A stretch of DNA of 64,000 bases from Nostocales cyanobacterium (lineage in GTDB: Bacteria > Cyanobacteriota > Cyanobacteriia > Cyanobacteriales > Nostocaceae), in the NCBI GenBank assembly GCA_004292695.1, contig RDXV01000005.1:1-64000 (forward strand), given 5' to 3'. Position 1 is the first letter of the stretch. The number at the start of each line of letters is the position of its first letter. Under the pieces are notes generated by a model, which was not told the origin of the DNA, made no database searches, and saw only the letters and a program-made list of their open reading frames with translations. The position numbers and the translations under genes were made by a program. Below are positions 44,872 to 54,917 of this stretch, one piece after another.

Positions 44872-47541
44872 CTATACAGCACCTTTTTTGATCATTTCAA
44901 ATCCATAAACATAGATATCAGCAACTTTATATCTTTTTTCTCTTTCTCGCCATGCAATCACACCAATTTCATTTAAAAAAGAAGCAAATTCTTCAAATTC
45001 TGCTATGTTTTGTGCTGATTTTTCCCATAGAGTAGATAATTCTTCTTTAGCTAAAAAAGCTGATTGTTGTTTGAGAGAATCAAAAAATCGAGTAAGATGA
45101 GGATATTCTTCTTTAATTTCATCACATCGTTGTTTTGAGGCTTTCTGCAATCCAATTTCTAAAGATTTACTGCGTAATAAACGATCTGTTGGTGTTTGAA
45201 TTGATGATTTACCTTGATAACCTAATTCTTGTTCCTTTGCACCTGCTAGTAAAATGCTTAAACTTCGAGGAAAGGTAGTACCACTAGAATCGGTTAATCT
45301 TGCATGAACCCATCGAGATACATATTTAGCTTTGTCTCCTTTTCTCCGACGACTTCCCCAAAGTAATTCTAAGGCTTTATCAATTATTTCTTCACTAGCT
45401 TGATCTATACTTTCCACAGCAATAGGAGAAAACCTATCTACCAAATTCTTAAAATCTGGTGATTGTATTACTTGACGCAAAGCTAGTCTTAAAAAATCAA
45501 CCCTATTCCATTGTAAAATCAGATCACGTCCAGTAAAATGACTTTTATTATCAAAAATTAACCGATTCCATATATCCTCTCTCAAGAAAATTTTAAATCT
45601 AATTTCTGTTAATCTGTTAGCATCACAAGATTGAACTAACTGGAATAATCCTGATAATGCAGATTGTCTTACTTCTCCCGCTTCAGAAAAATCTTCATCT
45701 AAATCATCATAAAGAAACCAAATTTTTTGACCTTTAGTTTTTAATTCTTCATGAATAATCATATTAATAGCATCTTTCACTATTAAACGTAGTTCAGATG
45801 TAGATAATTCTAACAAAGCATTAGTATTTTCAGCTTGCCATAGTTCTGGATGTAGATTATTAAAAAGTGATTTGATAGGAGTAAATTTTTCGCCTTTCTT
45901 TCCTTTTGGAAAAGTAAATAAATTTTCTTGATAACATCTGAGTAATAAATAAGCTCGCCAAAATGCTTCCCAAGTGCCAATATTTTCCTGTAACCGCTGA
46001 TGAATAATCTGAAAGTCATCACGAGATGGACGACTTTCTTTAAATCTACCATGTGCTGATATAAATATAGTGTTATCTAATCTACCACGAGCTAGTTTTT
46101 TAGCAAAATTTTCATGTTTAAGAAATAGCCAGTATAATGCAGTTTTACCTGTTCCTTTTCTGCCTCTAATTAAACAAGTTGCATTATCCAAAAATTTATC
46201 AAAATCATTTGTACGCTGAAATAGTAAGCTTAAATCCTGTCTTTGATCCGCAGCATTTACTTCAGGAAAGTGTAAGCTTTCAATAATTTTCCAGCGTGTC
46301 TCTGAATTGGTTAAAATATTTGTTCTTTCAATTTCGTCGGTTTCTTCATCAATCAAATTTACAATTTTATTATAGTAATCCAGCAAAGCTTTTACAGGGT
46401 AATTATCAGCTAAGGCAATAGGTTGAAGATAGGGAATTACTAAAGGTTCTAATATTTCTGTTTGTTCATTATCTTCTATTTCAGATTCTTCATCTATGGC
46501 TATTTTTATTCCATTTACAAACGATTGATAAATTTCATTTACTTTATCAAGTTTTGTAACGTCGGGAACAGGAGAGAACACAAAGTTGATGGATAGATTT
46601 TCTAAGGTATTTAGTGAATTTAATAGTAATTTTATACCTTGTTGATTTTGTTCATTAGGGAAAAGAAATATAATTGCTTCGTCAGCAGCTTGAATTAATG
46701 ATAAAGCACCCCATTGATTAATTCCAGTGCGAGAATCAATTAATATAACATCAGGTTTTAACTGTTCATAAATTTCTCGTTTGAAAACAGACCATAAATT
46801 TTCATTACCATCAATAACAGTGGTAGCATGAAGATCATCTACTTTAGAGATATAGTCAAGACTCAAACAACCAGCAGGAACAACAAATAATCTTCCCGTA
46901 GCATTTGGTATTCTAACTTCACCAAATATGTGAGTAATTAAAATACTTGGTTCTACTTCTTCTGGTAAATAGGAACGCTCATAAAAATAGTCAACAATCC
47001 CATATTTTGGCTGTGGGTTGAGGTTAAATGCTGTACTTAAACCCGGTGCTTCTAAATCTAAATCTACAGCTACAACTTTACGTCCTCTTAATGCTAAAAT
47101 CCAAGCCACATGAGTTAATGCTGTAGTGCGTCCTACTCCACCTTTAAAGGAATAAAATGTAACTGTTCTAGGTAAACTAGGTTGACGTTGAGGTAAGGTT
47201 AATTGATTCTGTGGATTTGCTGCTTGGATAGCTAAATCTTGCCAGGTTTGTATTAAATTTATATCAGAAATTACTGTAGGTGAAATATTAAGTGAATCTG
47301 CTTCTTGAGGTGTATATAGAGATATAAAACCAGGCGATAAACTATAATTTTGTGATTTCAGTAAATCAAAAATTTGTTCTTTGCGTTGAGGAATAGATAA
47401 ACCTAAAAAATTATTACTAACAATAGTTAAATTTAATAAACCTGATGTAGAAATATTGATATCAACCCATTCCTGGGAGTTATTATGTACATATTGATTT
47501 CTGATTTCCTGCTTTAGTAATAACTTCCAATTTTCTTGCAT
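44872..47541 (-). CDS. Large double P-loop ATPase: BolA-like N-terminus, KGGVGR ParA-like domain, second AAA/STAND-like ATPase
   Basis: 889 aa. Residues about 37-82 (LNLTIVSNNFLGLSI, PQRKEQIFDLL, GFISLYTPQEA) resemble the core of BolA. A ParA/MinD-like ATPase follows with the variant Walker A FKGGVGRTT (132-140), VVAVDLDLEAPGLS and DVILIDSRTGIN. From about 440 a second P-loop module has RGRKGTGKTALYW (about 460) and Walker B IWFLYDDLDEDF, then about 250 helical residues without a recognised domain. Such chimeric ATPases occur in predicted conflict or signalling systems. GAGGTGAT precedes the ATG. The stop of the HEPN-like gene lies 12 bases upstream, so the two form an operon. Confidence 0.82.
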   Translation of the reverse strand: MQENWKLLLKQEIRNQYVHNNSQEWVDINISTSGLLNLTIVSNNFLGLSIPQRKEQIFDLLKSQNYSLSPGFISLYTPQEADSLNISPTVISDINLIQTWQDLAIQAANPQNQLTLPQRQPSLPRTVTFYSFKGGVGRTTALTHVAWILALRGRKVVAVDLDLEAPGLSTAFNLNPQPKYGIVDYFYERSYLPEEVEPSILITHIFGEVRIPNATGRLFVVPAGCLSLDYISKVDDLHATTVIDGNENLWSVFKREIYEQLKPDVILIDSRTGINQWGALSLIQAADEAIIFLFPNEQNQQGIKLLLNSLNTLENLSINFVFSPVPDVTKLDKVNEIYQSFVNGIKIAIDEESEIEDNEQTEILEPLVIPYLQPIALADNYPVKALLDYYNKIVNLIDEETDEIERTNILTNSETRWKIIESLHFPEVNAADQRQDLSLLFQRTNDFDKFLDNATCLIRGRKGTGKTALYWLFLKHENFAKKLARGRLDNTIFISAHGRFKESRPSRDDFQIIHQRLQENIGTWEAFWRAYLLLRCYQENLFTFPKGKKGEKFTPIKSLFNNLHPELWQAENTNALLELSTSELRLIVKDAINMIIHEELKTKGQKIWFLYDDLDEDFSEAGEVRQSALSGLFQLVQSCDANRLTEIRFKIFLREDIWNRLIFDNKSHFTGRDLILQWNRVDFLRLALRQVIQSPDFKNLVDRFSPIAVESIDQASEEIIDKALELLWGSRRRKGDKAKYVSRWVHARLTDSSGTTFPRSLSILLAGAKEQELGYQGKSSIQTPTDRLLRSKSLEIGLQKASKQRCDEIKEEYPHLTRFFDSLKQQSAFLAKEELSTLWEKSAQNIAEFEEFASFLNEIGVIAWREREKRYKVADIYVYGFEMIKKGAV

Positions 47542-47553
47542 TTTATCACCTCT

Positions 47554-47946
47554 TTACAGTTGAGTAGCTTGCTTGATTAACCAACTCTGAATATTTTTGT
47601 ATGCGTATAACCAGAGTTTATAATTTGATTCATCAGGCTCAACACCAGAATAACGCAAATCTATAAAATGTTGACCCATTGGATTTTCAACTTGATCAAG
47701 CCATTTTCTAGCTTCTGCAAAATTATCAATTCTGTATTTAAGTTTATTATGTTGTTTCAAAATTTCCATGTAACTATGTGTTCTTAATTGTTCAGTGTTA
47801 ACGCCAGAGACAGTATTACAAATAATTGATTTTAATAGACACTCAATGGTAATTCCACCAAAGTGCATAGCTCCTATTTTTCGCAAAGGCTTTAGTGTTT
47901 CAGTATCAGTATGGCGTTCAAAAAAAGCTGCCTGGTAATCTTCCAT
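47554..47946 (-). CDS. HEPN-like small protein paired with the large ATPase
   Basis: 130 aa, all-helical. Helix one contains HFGGITIECLLKSIICNT and a later RTHSYMEILKQHNKL. This is the arrangement in HEPN proteins where a helix with a conserved residue pair is followed by a His-containing turn, and RYSGVEPDESNY resembles the conserved (R/L)RY...D(S/N)Y end of nucleotidyltransferase-type HEPN partners. The classical Arg-x4-6-His RNase motif is not clear, so it may be a structural or regulatory subunit rather than a nuclease. It is the first gene of a two-gene unit with the ATPase, 12 bases apart. Confidence 0.65.
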   Translation of the reverse strand: MEDYQAAFFERHTDTETLKPLRKIGAMHFGGITIECLLKSIICNTVSGVNTEQLRTHSYMEILKQHNKLKYRIDNFAEARKWLDQVENPMGQHFIDLRYSGVEPDESNYKLWLYAYKNIQSWLIKQATQL

Positions 47947-48004
47947 ACTTAATAATTCAAATCAATCAAAATTTAAGCTTAATCAGTATATTACAAGATC
48001 AAAA

Positions 48005-48457
48005 TTGTCTGATAAATTGATTTGTTTATTTTTATTCTCCTCCCCCTCTGTATCAGTTGCTTTAAGTCGGGAAACCCGCCCACAGCGCTGTCTCCCCAAC
48101 GCACTGGGTTCTCTGTACCTGTGTAGTGAGATAATAAACATACCTCCATACACAACTGTACACAATTGTAAAAAACTTAACGCCGTAATTCCTGATGAAA
48201 CCTGGCAAGCATTAGAGGAGATTGCCAAAAAAGAACAAAGAACCAAAAGCCAAATGGCCGCCATTTTACTAGGGGAAGCACTGATGCTGAAAATGGATCG
48301 AAACTATGAAGCGCAACAATCACAATTGCAAGAATTTCAAAGACAAACCCAGGAATTCCAAAGACAAAACCAAGAATTTCAACGCACAACAGGCGCTGCT
48401 CTAGAACGTATAGATAGAGTCTTAGACTACCTCCTCAGACAAAGCGGACAGAATTAA
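48005..48457 (+). CDS. Ribbon-helix-helix protein with coiled-coil tail; N-terminus disrupted by repeat
   Basis: The recognisable protein begins near 48163: CKKLNAVIPDETWQALEEIA, then EQRTKSQMAAILLGEA, a CopG/Arc-type ribbon-helix-helix. A heptad repeat LQEFQRQ/TQEFQRQ/NQEFQR (three 21-base DNA units) and a final helix follow, about 95 residues in all. No in-frame ATG exists upstream; the frame reaches a TTG at 48005 only by translating a palindromic repeat. The true start is unclear: the repeat may have replaced it, or the gene may be dead. It is divergent from the HEPN/ATPase pair, so autoregulation of that unit is possible but unproven. Confidence 0.6.
   Translation: MSDKLICLFLFSSPSVSVALSRETRPQRCLPNALGSLYLCSEIINIPPYTTVHNCKKLNAVIPDETWQALEEIAKKEQRTKSQMAAILLGEALMLKMDRNYEAQQSQLQEFQRQTQEFQRQNQEFQRTTGAALERIDRVLDYLLRQSGQN
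48040..48150. repeat. Dispersed palindromic repeat (CGGGAAACCCG / CAGCGCTG type)
   Basis: GC-rich stretch with the palindromes CGGGAAACCCG (about 48068-48078) and CAGCGCTG (about 48083-48090), followed by CCCCAACGCACTGGG. This type of element is scattered through Nostocales genomes. It occupies the position where the start of the ribbon-helix-helix gene would be expected. Confidence 0.7.
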
Positions 48458-48459
48458 CC

Positions 48460-48489
48460 TCTCTCTGCGTCCTCTGCGTCCTCTGCGGT
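48460..48489. repeat. CTCTGCGTC nonamer repeat
   Basis: Three tandem CTCTGCGTC/CTCTGCGGT units between the ribbon-helix-helix stop and the groEL terminator. Confidence 0.85.
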
Positions 48490-48493
48490 TCGA

Positions 48494-48525
48494 TAAAAAA
48501 ATAGCCGCCCCCCAACGGAAGCGGC
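48494..48525 (-). terminator. Terminator of the groES-groEL operon
   Basis: Minus strand: GCCGC (48525-48521), 12-base loop, GCGGC (48508-48504), then TATTTTTTTATC. It is placed 25 bases after the groEL stop. Confidence 0.8.
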
Positions 48526-48549
48526 CATCATTCAAACTAAAAAGCGATA

Positions 48550-50220
<1,671 letters not shown>

Positions 50221-50287
50221 TCAATTTTCTGTTGTCTACTGTTTAAGGGGTGTCGCTTAGTACCAATTCAAAATCCAAAATCCAACT

Positions 50288-50326
50288 CTTGACTTTTGAC
50301 TTTTGACTTTTGACTTTTGACTTGTT
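50288..50326. repeat. TTGACTT heptamer array between groES and groEL
   Basis: Five tandem TTGACTT units within the groES-groEL intercistronic gap. The first base pattern TTGACT resembles a -35 box, but no paired -10 was identified. Confidence 0.85.
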
Positions 50327-50344
50327 AGACCCCTCATCACTAAA

Positions 50345-50656
50345 CTAGGCTACGACTGCTAAAATATCTTTTTCAGAGAGCAGTACATATTCTTCAGTAC
50401 CCAGTTTGATGTCAGTACCGGCATACTTGGAATAAAGCACTTTATCGCCAATTTTGATTTCCATTTCTTGACGGCTACCGTCATCATTCCGCTTACCAGG
50501 TCCAAGGGCTACAACTTCGCCTACTTGGGGTTTTTCCTTAGCGGTTTCGGGCAAATACAAACCACCTGCGGTTTTTTCTTCAGCGGCGGTCACTTTCACA
50601 AATACGCGATCGCCTAAAGGTTTTACTGTAGATACGCTTAGAGATACAGCTGCCAT
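50345..50656 (-). CDS. groES: Co-chaperonin GroES
   Basis: 103 aa. A heptameric lid for GroEL. Seen: [34 protein letters not shown]-type start (mobile loop around residues 28-40), [13 protein letters not shown], and [21 protein letters not shown]. It is the first gene of the operon, and its ATG is 20 bases from the CIRCE inverted repeat. Heat and possibly light induction is expected from that site. Confidence 0.98.
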   Translation of the reverse strand: MAAVSLSVSTVKPLGDRVFVKVTAAEEKTAGGLYLPETAKEKPQVGEVVALGPGKRNDDGSRQEMEIKIGDKVLYSKYAGTDIKLGTEEYVLLSEKDILAVVA

Positions 50657-50675
50657 AATTTTTATTTCTCGCTTG

Positions 50676-50702
50676 TTAGCACTCTCAACTCCTGAGTGCT
50701 AA
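50676..50702. promoter_or_regulatory. CIRCE operator (HrcA binding site) upstream of groES
   Basis: A perfect TTAGCACTC (50676-50684), nine-base spacer, GAGTGCTAA (50694-50702). This is the consensus inverted repeat bound by the heat-shock repressor HrcA. It lies just upstream of the groES start, so HrcA binding would block transcription or its early elongation. Confidence 0.97.
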
Positions 50703-52213
50703 TTTACCGAAAATCATCTACAAATGGCAATCATCCATTCAGTACGGGTTTCCGAACTCGAGGCAGGTGACAGGTGACAGTTGAGGGTGCGGAATGTGGG
50801 TTCAATCCCCAATGACTAATGACTAATGACTAATGACTAATGACTAATGACTAATTTATTGCCAATAACCAAAGTGTAAATGCTGAATTGTAGTAGTTGT
50901 CTGGTTCTGTTGCGTAGGTAGTGAATATTTTTATATGGACAACTTTATTTCCAAAGTAGGGAAATTGTTATAGAACTGTAATCAGGGACTTTCTTAATGA
51001 GTAACAACACAGTGAGTCACAACCACCATCTCATCCTCAAAACTACTAGAGCTTTCTATCTGAAAGCACTGAGTAAATTTCTGGATTTTCCAAAACCAGC
51101 TAATTTTGGTCTAGGGGCTTTACCTCTCGCCAAAAGCCACTCTCAACCTTGTTAGCAGCAAAATTGAGCTAGTTTTAAATCCTGGAAATGCCAAAAATAA
51201 TGACTCAAACAACAACATCTCTATCAAAGTCCTCACAGTTCAGCCTTATGAGTCTTGACAACTAAGGTAAACTACTTGCGTATTTTTTGTGATGGACAGA
51301 TAATAGTGGTTTACTCAAATGTCTTTGGTATAGCTAAACAAAAGGTCAGTCATTAAGCTAGTCCTAGTCTGACAATTTCCTAGACAAAACCGTACTTATG
51401 TTGACAAACATTGACATAAGTGAGTTAAGAAAATCGCCCACTTGATATATATTTCTACGATATCAAGTATTGAATGAAGACTATTGCTGACGCGAAAACT
51501 AAGCAATGATAGCGGTCGTCTTTCTTGTAAATCTTAACTTTAGAAAGATCGCGTCTGGCTAAGGCGTGAAAGTCTACTGAGGGATAACTGCTCCCATGCT
51601 CCCGTTGAAGTAGAAAGTAAAGTCTAGCTTTGTCTAGGTTTTATATAGCAGGTGCTTGATTGAAACAACAACCGTTTTAACCTATCCTTTGCCAGTAAAT
51701 TTCCTAGTTGCTATGAATCTCTGACAGAGGCTCAACACTCTCAGGATGCTAGTAGAGCAGCAGTAAAATGAAAGTGCGGTTTAGTTGTAATTTAGGGTGA
51801 TTTGCAACTAAATTAATAAACTTGCCCAGCAGACAAATTATGATTGGATCAGGTTTTTATTCCGCTACTTTCAAAAAAATATATAATAGCGCATTATAAA
51901 TACTATTGCTCTACGTATCCTTACTAGACTTTCTCAAGTTACTATTATGTTAAGGGTGTTGAACACTTTCACAACAACAAGGGATCAAGGCAAGTTAGGT
52001 GGAATAGTACGTGCAGCCAGCGCGGAATTTACGCCTGTGGACAATACCCGCCTTCGGGATTGGTGGAAGCAGGAAGCAAACAGGCAAATGTTCTTAATTT
52101 TTGCTCACCAGCTAATTTAATGTGAACAGTTTGTTTAACTGTTTGTTTTGCCAAAAATCTCACTGATTTCACCATCATAGAGAATAAATATTCAATAAAT
52201 ATTCAAAATCTTG
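50703..52213. other. 1.5-kb region between groES and rre1 without a convincing gene
   Basis: Holds a TGACAGG pair (50765-50779), six to seven TGACTAA heptamers (50812-50853), and two small ORFs that may or may not be real: 50997-51155 (52 codons) and 51947-52120 (57 codons, higher GC, containing TRLRDWWKQEA). An imperfect operator-like inverted repeat CTTATGT...ACATAAG lies at 51395-51420 and contains two TTGACA copies. The stretch 51500-51720 is comparatively GC-rich and could encode a structured RNA or long leader. I see no tmRNA, RNase P or 6S signature. Confidence 0.5.
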
Positions 52214-52891
52214 ATGGCTAGAAACGCAAAAATTGCCAATGATATGAAAGAGTCCAGTATGAAAGATCACAAAAGACTTCTATTAATTGATGACGACCCT
52301 AACCTCATTTTGTTGGTGAAGGACTACTTGGAATTCCGGGGCTACGAAGTTATTACCGCTGAAAACGGAAGAGCAGCTTTGGATATTTTAGAACATGATG
52401 TTCCAGATATGATTATCTGTGACGTGATGATGCCAGAAATGGACGGTTACACTTTCGTAGAACAAGTCCGCCAAAGTGAACGTACTAGCTGGATACCGGT
52501 TCTTTTCTTGTCAGCTAAGGGACAAAGTGCAGACAGGGTTAAAGGTCTTAATAAAGGCGCTGATGTTTACATGGTTAAGCCCTTTGAACCTGAAGAACTC
52601 GTAGCCCAAGTAGAATCTTCCCTCAAACAAACCATCCGTTGGAAAGAACATCAAACCAAGGGAGGAGAAAACGGCTCTCGCATTCAAGTTCCTTTTGATG
52701 TGCAGTTAACCCCTACTGAACTGAAAGTAGTACAGTTTGTTGCCAGAGGTTTAGCTAACCGGGAAATCGCTGAGGAGTTAAATGTTAGTCAGCGTACAGT
52801 TGAGAGCCACGTTTCCAATATGTTAGGTAAAACCAATCTCCACAACCGAACCGAATTAGCACGGTGGGCGATTGAAAATCAAATGGCTTAA
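52214..52891 (+). CDS. rre1: NarL/LuxR-type response regulator, Rre1 (Ycf29-like) ortholog
   Basis: 225 aa from the ATG at 52214; later ATGs at 52244 and 52259 are possible starts, the last giving MKDHKRLLLIDDDPN directly. The receiver is complete: IDDD, phospho-acceptor in MIICDVMMPEMDGY, switch in FLSAKG, Lys in YMVKPFEPEE. The C-terminal LuxR helix-turn-helix reads LTPTELKVVQFVARGLANRE and VSQRTVESHVSNML. The receiver sequence closely matches, from memory, the cyanobacterial Rre1 regulator. Rre1 works with kinase Hik34 in heat and light stress and activates chaperone genes. Here it lies next to groESL, divergently oriented, with a 1.5-kb gap. Confidence 0.8.
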   Translation: MARNAKIANDMKESSMKDHKRLLLIDDDPNLILLVKDYLEFRGYEVITAENGRAALDILEHDVPDMIICDVMMPEMDGYTFVEQVRQSERTSWIPVLFLSAKGQSADRVKGLNKGADVYMVKPFEPEELVAQVESSLKQTIRWKEHQTKGGENGSRIQVPFDVQLTPTELKVVQFVARGLANREIAEELNVSQRTVESHVSNMLGKTNLHNRTELARWAIENQMA

Positions 52892-53182
52892 AAACTATAC
52901 TGATGTCTAAATGTTGCTAGAGTTTTGATTGCAAATTGGATAAATCAAAGCTCTACTACATTATTCTCAGTTTGATCTAGTTCAGGAAATTAGAAAATCA
53001 CGAAACCAGAAAATTTGAATTGTGAAGTTGACGGATATTTGTTTATCCCACCTTCATAATTCATTTTTTTATGATACATTCCACAATTCCTATCTTCCAA
53101 CCCAGATATCACCTAAAATTATTTATACATAAAACTACGGGCTGGGTAATGGGTAATTGGTAATGGGTAATTGGGCAATTAG

Positions 53183-53365
53183 TTAATTAGTTAATTCTTC
53201 CCTGTTCCCTATTCCCTGTTCCCTTCTTACACTAATAACTAATAAATAATCAACTTGTTGTATGGGAAGTTCTATGATAAATTCTGTACCATGACCAGGA
53301 TGAGAATAAACATAGATATTGCCTTGATGTTTTTCCACGATTTGATAGGTAATTGTTAATCCTTT
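53183..53365 (-). pseudogene. C-terminal fragment of a sensor histidine kinase
   Basis: Minus strand: GLTITYQIVEKHQGNIYVYS, then HPGHGTEFIIELPIQQ, the end of a histidine-kinase ATPase domain (G2-box remnant and last strands). A TGA stands four residues upstream of the GLTI segment and all upstream domains are missing. The frame then runs through TTCCCTA-type heptamers to TAA at 53183-53185. A dead remnant. Confidence 0.75.
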
Positions 53366-53369
53366 TCAA

Positions 53370-53579
53370 ATTATCTCTGTCAATACTTTATTATCCTCTG
53401 CATTAGAAATTGGCTTAATTCATCAATTAGCAATTTATGATTCTCTATATATTTCTTTAGCATTACAGTTAAATTATCCTTTGATCACTCTTGAACAACG
53501 TCAATCTCAAACAGCGATTAATTGTGGAGTTAAAATAATTCCTATTACTAATTTTACAGAAGATATCTCCCTTGGATAA
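53370..53579 (+). pseudogene. C-terminal fragment of a VapC-type PIN-domain toxin
   Basis: Plus strand: TLLSSALEIGLIHQLAIYDS, LYISLALQLNYPLITLEQRQ, then AINCGVKIIPITNF and TAA at 53577-53579. The order helix, (I/L)YDSLYxxLA, LxxPLIT and VxxIPI matches the C-terminal half of VapC PIN toxins, with the conserved Asp in YDS. The N-terminal half and any VapB antitoxin are missing. It abuts the histidine-kinase fragment almost base to base. Confidence 0.75.
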
Positions 53580-53645
53580 TGTGACTAATGTGAGGAAAAT
53601 AATAACCATTATCACGCTTCCCCAATCACATCAATGACAGCTTTT

Positions 53646-53700
53646 AATAAAATAATCAGTTATCAGTTGAAGAAGGGAATAGGGAATAATTAACCAACTA
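53646..53700. repeat. Heptamer fragment with TCAGTTGAAGAAGGGAA linker
   Basis: AGTTATC units, the linker at 53663-53679, then two GGGAATA units. It is the fourth occurrence of this linker in the window and lies directly after the 3' end of the coiled-coil gene. Confidence 0.85.
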
Positions 53701-53716
53701 ACTTTTTCAGAAAACC

Positions 53717-54121
53717 CTAATTGTTTTGTAAATAATCCATCGCTGCGGCTAATTTTGATGGATATGATTTCGCAAAACTTTCAAACCATAACCCTTCACT
53801 AGATAAAGGATCTAATTTTGATAACCAAGATTGGGCTTGATTTTTTATAGCTTCTTGTTTTTGTGCTTCAATTTGTGCTAAACGGATTTTTTCTTGTTCT
53901 GCTTCCTGTTGTTTTCTCAACTCCTCTGCGGCATCTTGGGCAGAAAAATCAGCTTTAACATCTGCTAATAAACTATCTATTAAAGGATCAGATTGAGAAG
54001 TAAAAATTGTAAAACTTTGATTGTTGGTAGGTTGAGGTAATGGTTGTTTAGGTTTCTTTTCTCCTGTATATTCAGTTTTGATTTCCTCTAATAATTTATC
54101 AATGGCATCCATGATTTTCAT
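53717..54121 (-). CDS. Coiled-coil protein linked to the VWA gene
   Basis: 134 aa (131 if the ATG at 54112, better placed after AGGA, is used). The N-terminus MDAIDKLLEEIKTEY is repeated in idea at about residue 48 as DPLIDSLLADVKADF. An alanine/Glu/Gln-rich coiled coil covers about 60-100, and the C-terminus SWLSKLDPLSSEGLWFESFA is well ordered with aromatic residues. No known family is recognised. It follows the third VWA gene by 11 bases on the same strand, so they are almost certainly co-transcribed and may form a complex. Confidence 0.7.
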   Translation of the reverse strand: MKIMDAIDKLLEEIKTEYTGEKKPKQPLPQPTNNQSFTIFTSQSDPLIDSLLADVKADFSAQDAAEELRKQQEAEQEKIRLAQIEAQKQEAIKNQAQSWLSKLDPLSSEGLWFESFAKSYPSKLAAAMDYLQNN

Positions 54122-54132
54122 TCCTAACTCAT

Positions 54133-54738
54133 CTAATCATTAATTGCATTTAATAACACTTCTGATAAACTCATATCTTCCATATCATCCATTGTGACTG
54201 TATCACAGATGTCAAATTTTGCTCCTGCATTTTGTAGTTCATCATCAAGGATTTTTAAAAAGCGTTTAGCTTGAGGATCATTACCTACTTGAATAAAAGA
54301 AATACCTAATTCTTCATCTTTATCCATGCGACGAGAAGCTTCAATGATAACTTTCATGACTGCTTTTCTATCATCAGGTTCACCATCGGTTACTACTAAT
54401 ATTATGTCTCCATTTTCTTTAGTCTGTCCAGCGGCTTTCCGCTGAAAATAATCATCTGTAGCGTGTTTTAGTACCCCTGCTAAATCGGTAGTTCCCGCAG
54501 GATCATTTTCCTGAAAAATTTGTAATACCTTACTGGCAGTGACATTTTCAAATCTTTTAAATTTACCAGAAAATAAATAAATGGTAATACCATCTGGATC
54601 TAATTGTTCACATTTACTTGCTAAAGCTAATGTAGATTCTTGGGCGATAAACCATCTAGTTTTTCCACCTTTTTGATCTGGGGTAGCCATGCTACCACTT
54701 TTATCAATAATTAAGGTATAATCTCGATTTTGCAACAT
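54133..54738 (-). CDS. VWA-domain protein (copy 3 of 3)
   Basis: 201 aa, a single von Willebrand factor A domain. The MIDAS metal site is complete: DKSGSM (about 12-17), Thr in AGTTDLAGVL (about 80) and Asp in VVTDGEPDD (about 114). Paralogous to the genes at 54918-55523 and 55712-56317; it is closest to the latter (shared TPDQ, EPDDRKAV, ISFIQVG/ISMIQVG). GGAG lies before the ATG. The coiled-coil gene follows 11 bases after the stop. Cytosolic VWA proteins usually bind partners through the metal; the partner here is unknown. Confidence 0.88.
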   Translation of the reverse strand: MLQNRDYTLIIDKSGSMATPDQKGGKTRWFIAQESTLALASKCEQLDPDGITIYLFSGKFKRFENVTASKVLQIFQENDPAGTTDLAGVLKHATDDYFQRKAAGQTKENGDIILVVTDGEPDDRKAVMKVIIEASRRMDKDEELGISFIQVGNDPQAKRFLKILDDELQNAGAKFDICDTVTMDDMEDMSLSEVLLNAIND

Positions 54739-54917
54739 TTTTTATGCTCCATTTATAAGTAAATTCAGTAAATTAAATTTCAAAATTGAAGAACTTTAAT
54801 AAAATTCAAGAAAGTGAAGTTTATCAATTTATAAAGCAGGAAATATCAAAATTTGTATTATTTAGATAATATGAATATCCCTGTTATGTACTGATCATTG
54901 GATAATGACTATTTTTG

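Noticed and set aside
50797-50812. T-loop-like GTGGGTTCAATCCCCAA suggesting a tRNA
   Set aside because: Only a T-arm-like hairpin is present. The upstream sequence has no D-arm or anticodon arm, the 3' flank is a TGACTAA array, and no acceptor stem pairs with it.
51156-51946. tmRNA, RNase P RNA, 6S RNA or SRP RNA
   Set aside because: I searched by eye for their conserved core sequences and found none. A novel structured RNA remains possible and is noted in the findings.
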